Origin: JAICMB01 sp963802915
GTDB taxonomy: Bacteria; Acidobacteriota; Terriglobia; Bryobacterales; Bryobacteraceae
Reading direction: 5' to 3'
DNA length: 64,000 bases
Assembly (NCBI GenBank): GCA_963802915.1
Contig: CAWDKQ010000007.1
Location: 1 to 64,000 of the forward strand
Position numbers and translations under genes: made by a program. Below, piece by piece: positions 43,265 through 52,500 of the stretch (the stretch's first letter is position 1; each line of letters opens with the position of its first letter). Below the pieces are notes generated by a model. The model was not told where the DNA came from. It made no database searches and worked only from the letters and a program-made list of their open reading frames with translations.

Positions 43265-43885
43265 TCATTGGACAGGCTTTACGATCACCGTCGAGGCCGG
43301 GCAATGTCCCGCGCTGGAGGTACAATTCCGTGGCGTCAGGTCCTTGTTGAAGCAAACTCGGATCTCCTCGAGTTCGTTGTTGCGATAACATGCAACGCGA
43401 AAAGCGCCCTTGGGGAACGAGGAGTTTACAGCAGACATTTCCGACTCGATCTGAGCCGGGCTAAGGTCGAGTTCGCGATTGGGATGGGTGAGATCGTTCG
43501 GAATTTTCACCGCGTCGCGCGCTTTGCGAACAAGCGCGAAATAATCGGCGGCGCTCATCATGGTACATGTGCCGTGCGTTTCCCATTCATGCTGTATGAG
43601 CCCGGCAGTCGGGTAATAATTCAGCATCTGTCGCACGATATCGTGCGACACGGGACTAGCCGGCCCGCATTTCTCGGGACCACGGCCGGTATCGTTTTGG
43701 GGCCATAGTCCATGAACCACAAAACCGGTTTTCCCATCGCATTCTCGCGCGTTCTTGTGAGTATAGGGCTGGTCGCAGAAGTCCGGGGCGTAGGAAAGCG
43801 AGAGCACGTAATAAGAGAAGTCCTGTGCCGGAGCCGCGGCGGTTGTCAGGAAAACACCAATCAGAATCGCGCGAGTAAGCTTCAT
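43265..43885 (-). CDS. Ribonuclease T2 family endoribonuclease, secreted
   Basis: A 206-aa secreted RNase with signal ILIGVFLTTAAAPAQ. Both catalytic segments are intact: FVVHGLWPQ with His58 and HEWETHGTC with His99, Glu100 and His104. Several Cys residues suggest disulfides (FCDQPY, ECDGKT, VACYRN, VCFNKD). It cleaves single-stranded RNA in periplasm or medium. Its ATG overlaps the stop of the gene before it (ATGA at 43882-43885), so it is coupled to it and may share the transcript of the glycosyltransferase genes. Confidence 0.95.
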   Translation of the reverse strand: MKLTRAILIGVFLTTAAAPAQDFSYYVLSLSYAPDFCDQPYTHKNARECDGKTGFVVHGLWPQNDTGRGPEKCGPASPVSHDIVRQMLNYYPTAGLIQHEWETHGTCTMMSAADYFALVRKARDAVKIPNDLTHPNRELDLSPAQIESEMSAVNSSFPKGAFRVACYRNNELEEIRVCFNKDLTPRNCTSSAGHCPASTVIVKPVQ

Positions 43886-44262
43886 ATCCACGTCTTATCT
43901 TTCCATTCTTCGAACGCCGCATCAGTCAAGCGCCTTAAGTCACTTATCAATTCCGCGTCCGGATCTGTCTTGAAGTTGAAGCAGGTCTTGCCTTGCATCC
44001 GCTTCTTCAAACCCGGCGAGATGGTCTTGGCGAGCCCCGGATTCATGTATATCGGCATCAAATGGAAGCTCACATAAGCCTTGCCGAGCCGGATGGACCC
44101 AAAGTACATTGGCTGTCCTTTATGTTGCGGCAACGGCGATGGAGATTTCGTCAGCAACGTGTACTCGATGGGTGTGTCCGCCTTCACCGTCAAGCGGCTT
44201 TCATACTTCTTGAAGACGGGTTTTAGACAGGCGAATACCGAAGCGAAATCGGCGGCCGGCAT
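43882..44262 (-). CDS. Small cytosolic protein, possibly DUF1801/YdhG-like
   Basis: A 126-aa protein, no signal peptide. Features: VKADTPIEYTLLTKS, KGQPMYFGSIRLGKAYVSFHLMP, and LKKRMQGKTCFNFKTDPD near the end; the latter resembles uncharacterised small proteins with a YdhG/YjbR-like fold. ATG 44262 is 9 bases after the stop of the glycosyltransferase-thioesterase gene, and its own end is coupled to the RNase T2 gene, so it is in the middle of the operon. Role unknown. Confidence 0.6.
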   Translation of the reverse strand: MPAADFASVFACLKPVFKKYESRLTVKADTPIEYTLLTKSPSPLPQHKGQPMYFGSIRLGKAYVSFHLMPIYMNPGLAKTISPGLKKRMQGKTCFNFKTDPDAELISDLRRLTDAAFEEWKDKTWI

Positions 44263-44271
44263 AGGGCCAGT

Positions 44272-46212
44272 TTACTCGATGAGCAAATCCTCAGTGAGAG
44301 CCTGTAATACCGCTTCGACGCTCGTCTGCAAATAGAAGTGCCCGCCGGGGAATTCGCGCCGTCGAAAAGAAGATGTCGTGTATTCCTTCCATCCATCCAG
44401 GTGTCCAGGACGTACATTGGCGTCGTTCGATCCGCCATATGCTGCTATTGCGCCGTCGAGCGGTGGTTCGGAAGCATAGCGATGGAGTGTAAACAGGCGC
44501 ACATCTGCCTGGAGTGTTTCGATAATGCTCTCCGGAGCACTATCGGCGTCAATCTGGCCGCGCAGATGCGGCGCGCGCGCACCGGAAACAATGAGAAGCC
44601 GCGGCAATGGCGATCCACGCCGCCGCAGCGCCCTCGTCAGTTCGAACGCCACGCCGGCGCCCATGCTGTGTCCGAAGAACGCGTACGATCCAGTGAGGAA
44701 GGGCAGTATGGCGTGTTCGAGCTCGGCGATGAGCTGGCTCATGTCTGAAATGAGCGGCTCACTGGACCGTTGCTCGCGCCCCGGCAGCAAGACCGGTGCA
44801 ACCTCGATGCCCGAGAGTTTGCCGATCCACTCTCGAAATACCGCTGGGCCGGCGCCAGCATGTGGGAAACAGAACAGCCTCACGTGATTCGAATCGGTCG
44901 AGCGAATGGTTGGGAACCACGGTGAAAGAGCCGCAGGTTTCGGTCGAGCCTGCTGCTTCAGCCGTAACGCGAGCAACTGACGCCGCTTCGCATCGAGCCC
45001 CGCGGCTGCCGGCACGCTGACCGGGGTCGATCGCTTTGGGCGCTCCAGCAACTCCAAGAGGAATCTCTCAAACGGTTCGGCCGTCAATTGGCGCGAATAT
45101 TCGAGCGCAGCCTCCCGCGAATGAATCGAGATTTCCTCCCAGTGCGATCGATCGCTCGTCAAGCGCTCCAGCACGGCTTGCCATGGCCCGACATCCTGCG
45201 GCGGGACCTCCGCCACGGGCACCATATTATGATTGAGCAATGACTCGTAGCGGCGCACAGGGTTCACGGGCAGAACGTATGGGACGCCGAGCTTCGCTTC
45301 CCTCAGGCCCCCCGTGTCGCTTGCGATTACGGGAATGCCGCGCAGCATGCCTTCCATGACGATGCGGGATCGCGCTTCGGCCCACACCGAAGGCACCAGC
45401 ATGACGCGGCTCTGCGATAAAAGATCGTCGATACGGTCGACCGGTTCAAGAATTGCGACGTTCGCGCGTTTCCGAAGCGCCTCAATGTCCTCCGGAGTTG
45501 TTCCCCATGTCGGCACGGCGGCAAACGACACCTGGGGCATGCGATCGGCCAACGCCAGGAAAATATCGATTCCTTTGACCGCGCACGGATTCACCATGCT
45601 GACGAAACGGTTCTCGAATCGGCCGAGAATCGACGTGTCCCCGCTTTCCATCAGAGAAATGGGAACGTGAATGGCAGGGAGACCGCCGTAGTCGCGCACG
45701 TATTTGGCGACATACTCGCTTACGCCGACGATGCCATCCACGCTGGCCAGAGCCTCGGTGCGGGCGCGGCTCTCGAGCGAGCTATCCGGTCCGAAAGGAG
45801 CGGCGATGGTCGCTCGCACTAGATACACCAGCCGGGCCCGAGCGGACCGGCGCGCGACATCGAAGAGCAGTTGCGCGGGATCGTCTGTGGAAGTAACAAT
45901 CACGTCCGGATCGATTTCCTCCATAAGTCCGGCGAAGAACCGGCGCAGATGCGACGAGAGCGTCATCGTGCGGACGTCTACGCCGTTCAGTATGAACCGT
46001 AGACCCTCAGCGCTCTGCTCAGCCATTACGCCGCGGCGTAGCAACTGTTCCAGAACATGTTCGTGCTCCGCGTGGCCAAACTTTTCCAGCCGCGAAGCAA
46101 CAGTAACCTGATGGCCGCGCTGAGCCAGCGCCTCCATCAACAGCCGGTTCGACTTGTCCCCGCCCCCGAACGACGGGTAATAAAGCGAATTGTGCGCCAG
46201 CAGTATTCGCAT
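44272..46212 (-). CDS. Glycosyltransferase-thioesterase fusion (GT4 + type II thioesterase)
   Basis: A 646-aa two-domain protein. Residues 1-390 are a GT-B glycosyltransferase of family 4 type: MRILLAHNSLYYPSFGGGDKS, NRFVSMVNPCAVKGIDIFLAL, and the EX7E donor-site motif EARSRIVME. A Pro/Arg linker with GLDAKRRQLLALRLKQQ, like segments that join domains in nonribosomal peptide synthetases, leads to an alpha/beta-hydrolase of type II thioesterase kind: HAGAGPAVFREW, GHSMGAG (Ser516), ND (Asp597) and GGHFYL (His625). The lid of the thioesterase is short. It starts on the last base of the other GT4 gene, with which it is paralogous over the GT domain. It presumably transfers a sugar and edits or releases a carrier-bound acyl group. 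Confidence 0.9.
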   Translation of the reverse strand: MRILLAHNSLYYPSFGGGDKSNRLLMEALAQRGHQVTVASRLEKFGHAEHEHVLEQLLRRGVMAEQSAEGLRFILNGVDVRTMTLSSHLRRFFAGLMEEIDPDVIVTSTDDPAQLLFDVARRSARARLVYLVRATIAAPFGPDSSLESRARTEALASVDGIVGVSEYVAKYVRDYGGLPAIHVPISLMESGDTSILGRFENRFVSMVNPCAVKGIDIFLALADRMPQVSFAAVPTWGTTPEDIEALRKRANVAILEPVDRIDDLLSQSRVMLVPSVWAEARSRIVMEGMLRGIPVIASDTGGLREAKLGVPYVLPVNPVRRYESLLNHNMVPVAEVPPQDVGPWQAVLERLTSDRSHWEEISIHSREAALEYSRQLTAEPFERFLLELLERPKRSTPVSVPAAAGLDAKRRQLLALRLKQQARPKPAALSPWFPTIRSTDSNHVRLFCFPHAGAGPAVFREWIGKLSGIEVAPVLLPGREQRSSEPLISDMSQLIAELEHAILPFLTGSYAFFGHSMGAGVAFELTRALRRRGSPLPRLLIVSGARAPHLRGQIDADSAPESIIETLQADVRLFTLHRYASEPPLDGAIAAYGGSNDANVRPGHLDGWKEYTTSSFRRREFPGGHFYLQTSVEAVLQALTEDLLIE

Positions 46213-47369
46213 CAGGGGTTCCGGCGCTCGCGCAAACGACGCAGCAGGAGATCGCGCTGAGACGCGGTGGACGGCTTCAATGAGAGCAGATAATTCTCGA
46301 TCCGCCAGGGATCGATCGTCGTAACGAAACGCTCGGCGGCGGCGCGTGCCAGCGCCGATTCCGATTCGAAAAAGTCGCGGTCGGCAGACAGACGCCGGAG
46401 CGCGTCGATCCAGCCGCTGAGATCCTGCTCCGGTATGACAGGCTTGGGCATGTGGACTTCGTCGAATTCGGCTAGATATTTCTCGATGCGCCGCACCGGG
46501 ACCACGAGTCCGGTGTCCTGCTTCGCCTCTTCCAATCCCCCCGAATCGCTTGCGACCACAGGGATGGAACGCAGCATCGCCTCCATCGCAATGAGGCCGA
46601 AGCCCTCATACCACAGCGACGGCATCAACAGCACGCGCGTATTCGCAAGCACATCGTCGATCCGCCGGACATTCCCGAGCAGTCTGACATTGGGAACGGC
46701 AGCCAGCGCATCGCGATCGGCCGTCGTAGTCCCCCAGCCCAGCAGTGCCGCGAATGAGAGCTTCGGAAATCGTCGCGCGAGTTCGAGGAAAATCGAGATT
46801 CCTTTCACCTGGCAAGGATTCACCATCAGCACCTGCCGCAGATCGAAATTGCCGAAGCTGGGAAACGGCGCCTCGCCGTAGATGGGTGGGTGAATGACGG
46901 CTGGCGCGACGCCCAGGTGTTGTTGAACGTATCCCGCCATGTGCCGCCCGATCACGACAATGCCCGCCGCGGAACGAATCATGGCGCTCGAACCCGCGTC
47001 CGGGTTCCAGCTTTCGGGACCGAAAGGGAAGAACTGCGGTGTGTGTGCGAGGTAAACGATCCGTCCTGGTGCGGCGCGGGCGCAGGCCCTCAACAGCACA
47101 TGGCTGACGTCCTCGGAAGAGACGAGCACCAGGTCGGGCCGGTAGGTCCGGATCTCATCCGCAATAACGCCCGACCGCAACATCAGAGATTTGACCGAAC
47201 GGATCTGAATGTCGCCGTCGATGCGTTCTTCATCCTCGCCGAGGGAAGCGCTCACCACGCGGCAGTGATGCCCATGCGCGGCTAGACGCCGTAACCAGGC
47301 ATGATTGCTGCGCGTCGATCCGCCTCGCGGAGGGGCGTAGCTGGCGTTGGATGTCAGGAGAATTCGCAT
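46212..47369 (-). CDS. GT4-family glycosyltransferase
   Basis: A 385-aa GT-B glycosyltransferase, paralogue of the first domain of the downstream fusion (shared MVNPC.VKGI.IFL, WGTT, PSLWYEGFGLIAMEAML with EX7E, and SDSGGLEEAK). Retaining GT4 enzymes use nucleotide-sugar donors; the acceptor is not predicted. Its C-terminal tail (ASQRDLLLRRLRERR) resembles the docking-like helix that in the fusion joins the thioesterase. It lies 17 bases after the FkbH-type gene and 1 base overlaps the fusion gene. Confidence 0.92.
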   Translation of the reverse strand: MRILLTSNASYAPPRGGSTRSNHAWLRRLAAHGHHCRVVSASLGEDEERIDGDIQIRSVKSLMLRSGVIADEIRTYRPDLVLVSSEDVSHVLLRACARAAPGRIVYLAHTPQFFPFGPESWNPDAGSSAMIRSAAGIVVIGRHMAGYVQQHLGVAPAVIHPPIYGEAPFPSFGNFDLRQVLMVNPCQVKGISIFLELARRFPKLSFAALLGWGTTTADRDALAAVPNVRLLGNVRRIDDVLANTRVLLMPSLWYEGFGLIAMEAMLRSIPVVASDSGGLEEAKQDTGLVVPVRRIEKYLAEFDEVHMPKPVIPEQDLSGWIDALRRLSADRDFFESESALARAAAERFVTTIDPWRIENYLLSLKPSTASQRDLLLRRLRERRNP

Positions 47370-47386
47370 GCCGTCTCGGAAATCGC

Positions 47387-49468
47387 TCAGGAGAACGAAA
47401 CTCCGGGATCTTCTTCGGCCAGCAGACGCTCCACTTCTTCGTCGGACATGCGCCCGATTTCGTCGATCAGGGCATCATAGTCTGTGTGCTCGCCCGCCTT
47501 GCGTCGATCGATCGACGATGCCAGAGCTCGCAAAGTCATGTCGCCGGAATAAACGTCTTCGATCGGTAGCTCCACGCCGAGCGTCTCACGCACGCGCACG
47601 ATGAGCAGCACCACAAGCAGCGAATGCCCGCCCAGGTCGAAAAAATTGTCACCAGGTTTGATATCCTTCTTCCGCAACAGCTCCGACCAGATATTGGCTA
47701 GCGCTCCTTCCGTCTCGGACTCCCAACCAGCCGATGCAGCCGGCTGGCCGCCGCGTGCCTCGGCCCGGATCGCTGCAAGAATTTCCGCGGCGCTCGAAAG
47801 GTGCTCGGCGATGTACTCGTAATCCAGCCGAGTCCTCGCGCGCGGTTTTTCGACGGCTTTGAGTTCCGGGGCTGGAATCGACGGCGTCGACGGTTTCCAT
47901 CCGCCCTTCGATGCAAGTGCGGCCGGTATCCGATAGACCGCGCCCGCACCATCAAGCTGTTCAAATTCCGAGGCTACGCTATGCAGAAACTGCCGAGCCG
48001 GCTCATTGCGCGCGGTCGTGCGGAGTCGAGCCACAATGATGCCCGCGCGACGTTCGAGCGCCAATTCGGCAAGACGGATCAGCACGCGATGCTCCACGCC
48101 TCTGCCCAGAACGCGACAACTCAGCAGAAACGTATCGATCTCGAGAACATCTCCTGTCAGGCGAAAAATAACAACGCCGGTCAGGCCGTAGTCGCCGAAG
48201 CGATCCGATACCTCGATCCCGAGGCATTCCCACTCGCCGCCTGCAATCAGAGCTGAGATCTCCGCCGCGGTTCGGCGAACGGTCGTGAAGTTGAATTGGT
48301 TGGTGCGCTGCGTCAACTGCGCGATGCGTCCAAGACGCTCCGGTTCGGGCGCAACGAACCAAACCCGAAGATTTAGGGTTTCGAGAAAGTGTTCCATGCT
48401 GCCGGCGGTCCGGAGATCGCGTCCGAACGCCAGCGTCTGTGCGTACGACTCATTTCTCCGGCGGTCTTCCGCCGTCACCACCGGATGGTCGAATGCCCAG
48501 ACATGATTCAGGAAGGGGGCGATCTTCGCGCCTTCCTGCGGAAGCGTGAGGCTGAGAACCTGCGGCAGATCCTCTTGAACCTCGGCCGCTTCCAGCGGAT
48601 TGTCATCGATAAAAATGAAGCTTTCCGGACTGAGTGACAATTCCTCGGCCAGCGACGCCAGGTTTGCACTTTTAGCATCCCAATTCAGACGCCGTGAGAC
48701 GAAACTCTCCAGCCGCAGCGGCATGGCGGGGTTGCGTTCGAAGGTGTCCACAACATCGCTCTCATTGTTCTTGCTGGCGAGCGTGAGCAACATACCGGCA
48801 TCGCGCTGCGACGCCATAAACTCCTGTAGCGCGCGCCGCCCCGCATCGACTCGGATGCCGTCCGCCCCGTCTTCGCCGCAGATGCCTTGCCAAAGCGTGT
48901 TGTCGCAATCGAGCGCAATTACTTTAAACGGCTCCGAGATCAGCGCGTGGACGAGCCGCACCAAGGCGGTTCCCAATGCCGCGAAATAGCTTTCCGTATA
49001 GGCGACGCGTCCCAGTCGATCGCCTTCCTGACTGAAGATTTCATCGACTGGATAAAGCCGAACGATATCTTCGTGCCGCAGCACCGAAATTCCGGGCGTG
49101 TTCCGAAACGCATCCACGGCGTCGGACGAAAGTTCGCGTTCCATGCGCGAAGACGACGGACAAAGCACAAACACGATCGGGACCTGCGAGGTGCGGCGGG
49201 CACGACGCGTCAGGTCGAGAAGCTCGTGGAAATGGGAACGGATGAGTTCGGCGGAGGTTCCGAGATCTTCGGGTCGCACCAGGACAACATTCACCCCATC
49301 GATATTGCGGTTGAACGAGGAGGAGGGGTCGAGAAGAGTCTGAGCAACCTGATTGAAGGGAGCGAATCGGACTTCGACGGGGATTTTGAGCTGACGGCTC
49401 CAAAAGGCCACGACAGTCTCGATCGGTTCGGAAGTGAAGGTAGCGCTGATCGCAAATTGAAAGGGCAT
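47387..49468 (-). CDS. FkbH-like HAD phosphatase/acyltransferase with C-terminal carrier domain
   Basis: A 693-aa HAD-IIIC protein. Residues about 1-175 form the N-terminal region of this class, 183-330 the HAD domain with the signature ALDCDNTLWQGICGEDG (Asp187, Asp189), followed by a GNAT-like domain (ending near RAGIIVARLRTTARNEPARQFL), and a C-terminal acyl-carrier domain with DLGGHSLL (Ser616, phosphopantetheine site). FkbH enzymes load glycerate from 1,3-bisphosphoglycerate onto carrier proteins to give glyceryl or hydroxymalonyl-type units. Here the carrier is fused to the enzyme. First gene of the FkbH - GT4 - GT4/TE run. A large hairpin lies 4 bases upstream of the ATG. Confidence 0.92.
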   Translation of the reverse strand: MPFQFAISATFTSEPIETVVAFWSRQLKIPVEVRFAPFNQVAQTLLDPSSSFNRNIDGVNVVLVRPEDLGTSAELIRSHFHELLDLTRRARRTSQVPIVFVLCPSSSRMERELSSDAVDAFRNTPGISVLRHEDIVRLYPVDEIFSQEGDRLGRVAYTESYFAALGTALVRLVHALISEPFKVIALDCDNTLWQGICGEDGADGIRVDAGRRALQEFMASQRDAGMLLTLASKNNESDVVDTFERNPAMPLRLESFVSRRLNWDAKSANLASLAEELSLSPESFIFIDDNPLEAAEVQEDLPQVLSLTLPQEGAKIAPFLNHVWAFDHPVVTAEDRRRNESYAQTLAFGRDLRTAGSMEHFLETLNLRVWFVAPEPERLGRIAQLTQRTNQFNFTTVRRTAAEISALIAGGEWECLGIEVSDRFGDYGLTGVVIFRLTGDVLEIDTFLLSCRVLGRGVEHRVLIRLAELALERRAGIIVARLRTTARNEPARQFLHSVASEFEQLDGAGAVYRIPAALASKGGWKPSTPSIPAPELKAVEKPRARTRLDYEYIAEHLSSAAEILAAIRAEARGGQPAASAGWESETEGALANIWSELLRKKDIKPGDNFFDLGGHSLLVVLLIVRVRETLGVELPIEDVYSGDMTLRALASSIDRRKAGEHTDYDALIDEIGRMSDEEVERLLAEEDPGVSFS

Positions 49469-49472
49469 TAAC

Positions 49473-49529
49473 GGGCCGGGCGATTATCTGTGGACGGTAT
49501 CAAATACCATTTTAGATAACGCCCGGCCC
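49473..49529. terminator. Large hairpin between TonB receptor and fkbH-like gene
   Basis: GGGCCGGGCG(A)TTATCT (49473-49489) pairs with AGATAACGCCCGGCCC (49514-49529), a 16-bp stem with one bulged A. The loop contains its own small GGTAT/ATACC hairpin. It sits 23 bases after the receptor stop and ends 4 bases before the fkbH ATG. It may terminate the receptor transcript or control translation of fkbH, since no ribosome site is evident. Confidence 0.6.
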
Positions 49530-49552
49530 AAAGTTCGACCCTCAGCTCTGCG

Positions 49553-52500
49553 CTAGAAAATCAGGTGCAGCGCCAATTGCAGGAAGCGCGAACTGCCGAT
49601 CGTGTGCTGGATGTATCCCAGGCTGCCGTGCGGCGGAAAAGCCGGAGGCGGCTCGTATCCGGGGAAGAACTGCACGTCATTGTTCGGCGTGTCGAAGTCC
49701 GGGTGGTTGAAAATATTGAAAGCGTCGGCATTAAAGCGCAGCCGGAACCGTTCGGTTAGGCTGAACTCTTTTGCCAGGCTCAGGTCGAAGCGCGTTTGGA
49801 AAGGCCCGCGGAACAGGTTGCGGCCCGAGTTCCCATATAACGATTCGTACGGATCGCAGCCCGATGCGTCGCATGGCGGCACGCCGTTTGTCCCGGGCGC
49901 TACAAACTGTGGAGAGAACGCGTTCGCATTGAGTACGGGCTTACCGGCATTCACTCCCGTGGTTCCCTGCAACTGCGCCTGTTGAGCCGTAACGCCGGGT
50001 TTCAAGGGAACAATCGGGTTGCCGATTTCATCGTCGGTGCCGAAATACAAACTCCCGATCGAGCCCGAGAAGTCGTAAACGCTATAGGGTTGCCCGCTCT
50101 GCGCGACGGTCTGCCCGCCGATTGTCCAGCCGTTGATGAACGCGCCCAGAGCCTTATTGGTCGTAAAACTTGGGATGGTATAGGAGTAGTTCACCAGGAA
50201 CACGTGCGTCTGATCGAAATCGGCCGTGGCGTAGTTCGATTTCGGATACAGTGGATTGTTGCCCGTGAAGAAGAGTCCCAGGCCGCTCTGCTCGTCGAGA
50301 GCATGGGACCACGTGTAAGACGCCGTGAACTGGAGCCCGAACGACAAACGCTTGCGAGCCTGCAGTTGCAGCGCATTGTAGTTAGCGATCCCCTCCGCTT
50401 TGTAAAGGACGGAGTTCATATCGTAGCCGGGATACGGCACGCGAACCGGAGCGTTGCCCGCGTACTCGTTCGTCGATACCTTCTCCGTGTCGATCAAGTT
50501 CAGACCGTACGAGTACATCTGTCCGTTCACCGGATTCGAAGGCGTTGCGATCAACGGCTGATTGAAAGGAATCGGCAAAACCTGATGCACATCGTGATTG
50601 CCGACGTAGCCGGCGCTGAAGAGCCAGCTGTTCGCCGGTTGATATTGAATGTCGAAGGTCCAGTTCTCGGAATACGGCAGCTTGTTGTTGATGTCGTAGC
50701 CGCCAAACAGGAAAGGCCCAAACAAGTTGCCGGTGGGATATGATCCCGACTCGGTCTGGGCAAGGTTCGGCAACAGGCCGAGGAATGCGGCTGGGGTTGG
50801 GTTGGGAGACGCCGGCGCCGTGGTGCCGAACGGTGTCGCGATGGTCGCGCCCTTGGGCGCCGAAACCGGAGAGACAAACGGGGGAGCCAGAGTCACGCCG
50901 AATGGCCCATTGAAACCGCCGCCGGCGCTCGGAGACAGCTCGGAGAAGAATTCGCCGCGATCGTAGTAAATTCCTGCGCCCGTTCGCACCGTTATCTTCG
51001 ACGTCGGTGACCAGGCAACGCCAACACGCGGAGCGAATCCCCATTGACGCTGCTTCATCAAAGAATCGCCCGAGCCGGTTGCAAACTCGAGTCCGGAGCC
51101 GGTAATCGTATCGCTGGAGGCGTTGTACGAATATAGGTTAGAGTTGAAGCCGGTCAGACGCCCGTATCTCTCAGAAAGCGGCCCATCGTAATCCCAACGC
51201 AAGCCCAAGGTGATGGTGAGATTACTACTTACCTTGAAGTTGTCGTTGATAAACGCGCCGACCGTATTGGACAGGTAAGTGCGATCCGCCGAACCCTCGA
51301 ACGCTTCGCCAGTTCGAACCGCGCCTTCCACGAAGGTTGTGAAATTCTTGAAGTTTAGGGTGTCAGTCGAAGTATTGTTGTTGACGACATTGAGCTGGGT
51401 GGGGTACCAGTTCACTCCGAAGGCGAGCGTGTGTTTACCCTTCACCCAGCTCATACTGGTTTCGAAATCGCCCTGATTTTGATACATGCCCGCATTTCCG
51501 AAACTCGTGCTCGGCCCGAACTCGAAACCCTCGTAGACTGTCGGATCGGCCGTCGCAATAGCGATCTGCGGGAAGGTCATAGAGCCCAAGAGATTCATGC
51601 CGAGAGTGCTAGGCGAGAGCGCTTGGCCGGTTGTCGCGTAGGCGTGCATGCGCGTAAAGCCGGCCCGCTGTTCCCACGTCAGCGACGGCGTCAGGATTAC
51701 GGTATTGGCAATCGATCCCACGTAACTCCCGGCGCTAAGCTGCTGCGGGAATCCAAGCGCGCTGCCGACCGCGCCGAATGGGTTTGTGGTCGGATTATCC
51801 TGCACAAAATACTTCACACTGAGACGATCTCTGTCGCTCACCACGTAATCCACGTTCGCAATGCCTTGATCCACATTCGATTGCGCATTCGGGCCCTCCG
51901 TCACCGCATCGTAGCCGAGCGCCGTCGCCGTTGCTCCGTTGGTAATTTGGGCGCTCGGAATCAGGTACTGCCCGTTCGGAAGCTTGGCGCTGATAATCGC
52001 GGCCGCAACGGGGCTGATCTGGCTTGCGGAAATTGTCGTTCCGAAGCTGCTCTTCACCGCGTTGATGATGCCTTGGGCGCTGCGGTCGTCGGTGAGGCCC
52101 AGAGGAACGGTCACGTCCTTGGTCGCATCCGAGGCGTCCGCAATACGGATGCCCTGGTAAGACAAGAAATAAAACAGCTTGTCTTTCTTGATCGGTCCGC
52201 CCAGTGTGGCGCCGAACTGATTGCGATTGAGGAACGGCACCTTGGTCGTAATAGCCGGCGACGCGTTATAAAAAAACGGCGCGGCGTTCATATCGCTGTT
52301 CTGGAACTTCTCGTATAATTGCCCGTGCATCGCGTTCGTGCCGGACTTCGTAATGACACCGATATGCGCGCCGCTGTTGGCGCCCTGCGAGGCATCGTAC
52401 ATCGCCGCATTGACGCTGATTTCTTGAATCGATTCTACCGGAGGAGTTGGCAGCGCCTGGCCGATCGCCCCGTATACCGATGTGCTGGTCTGAATCTCGC

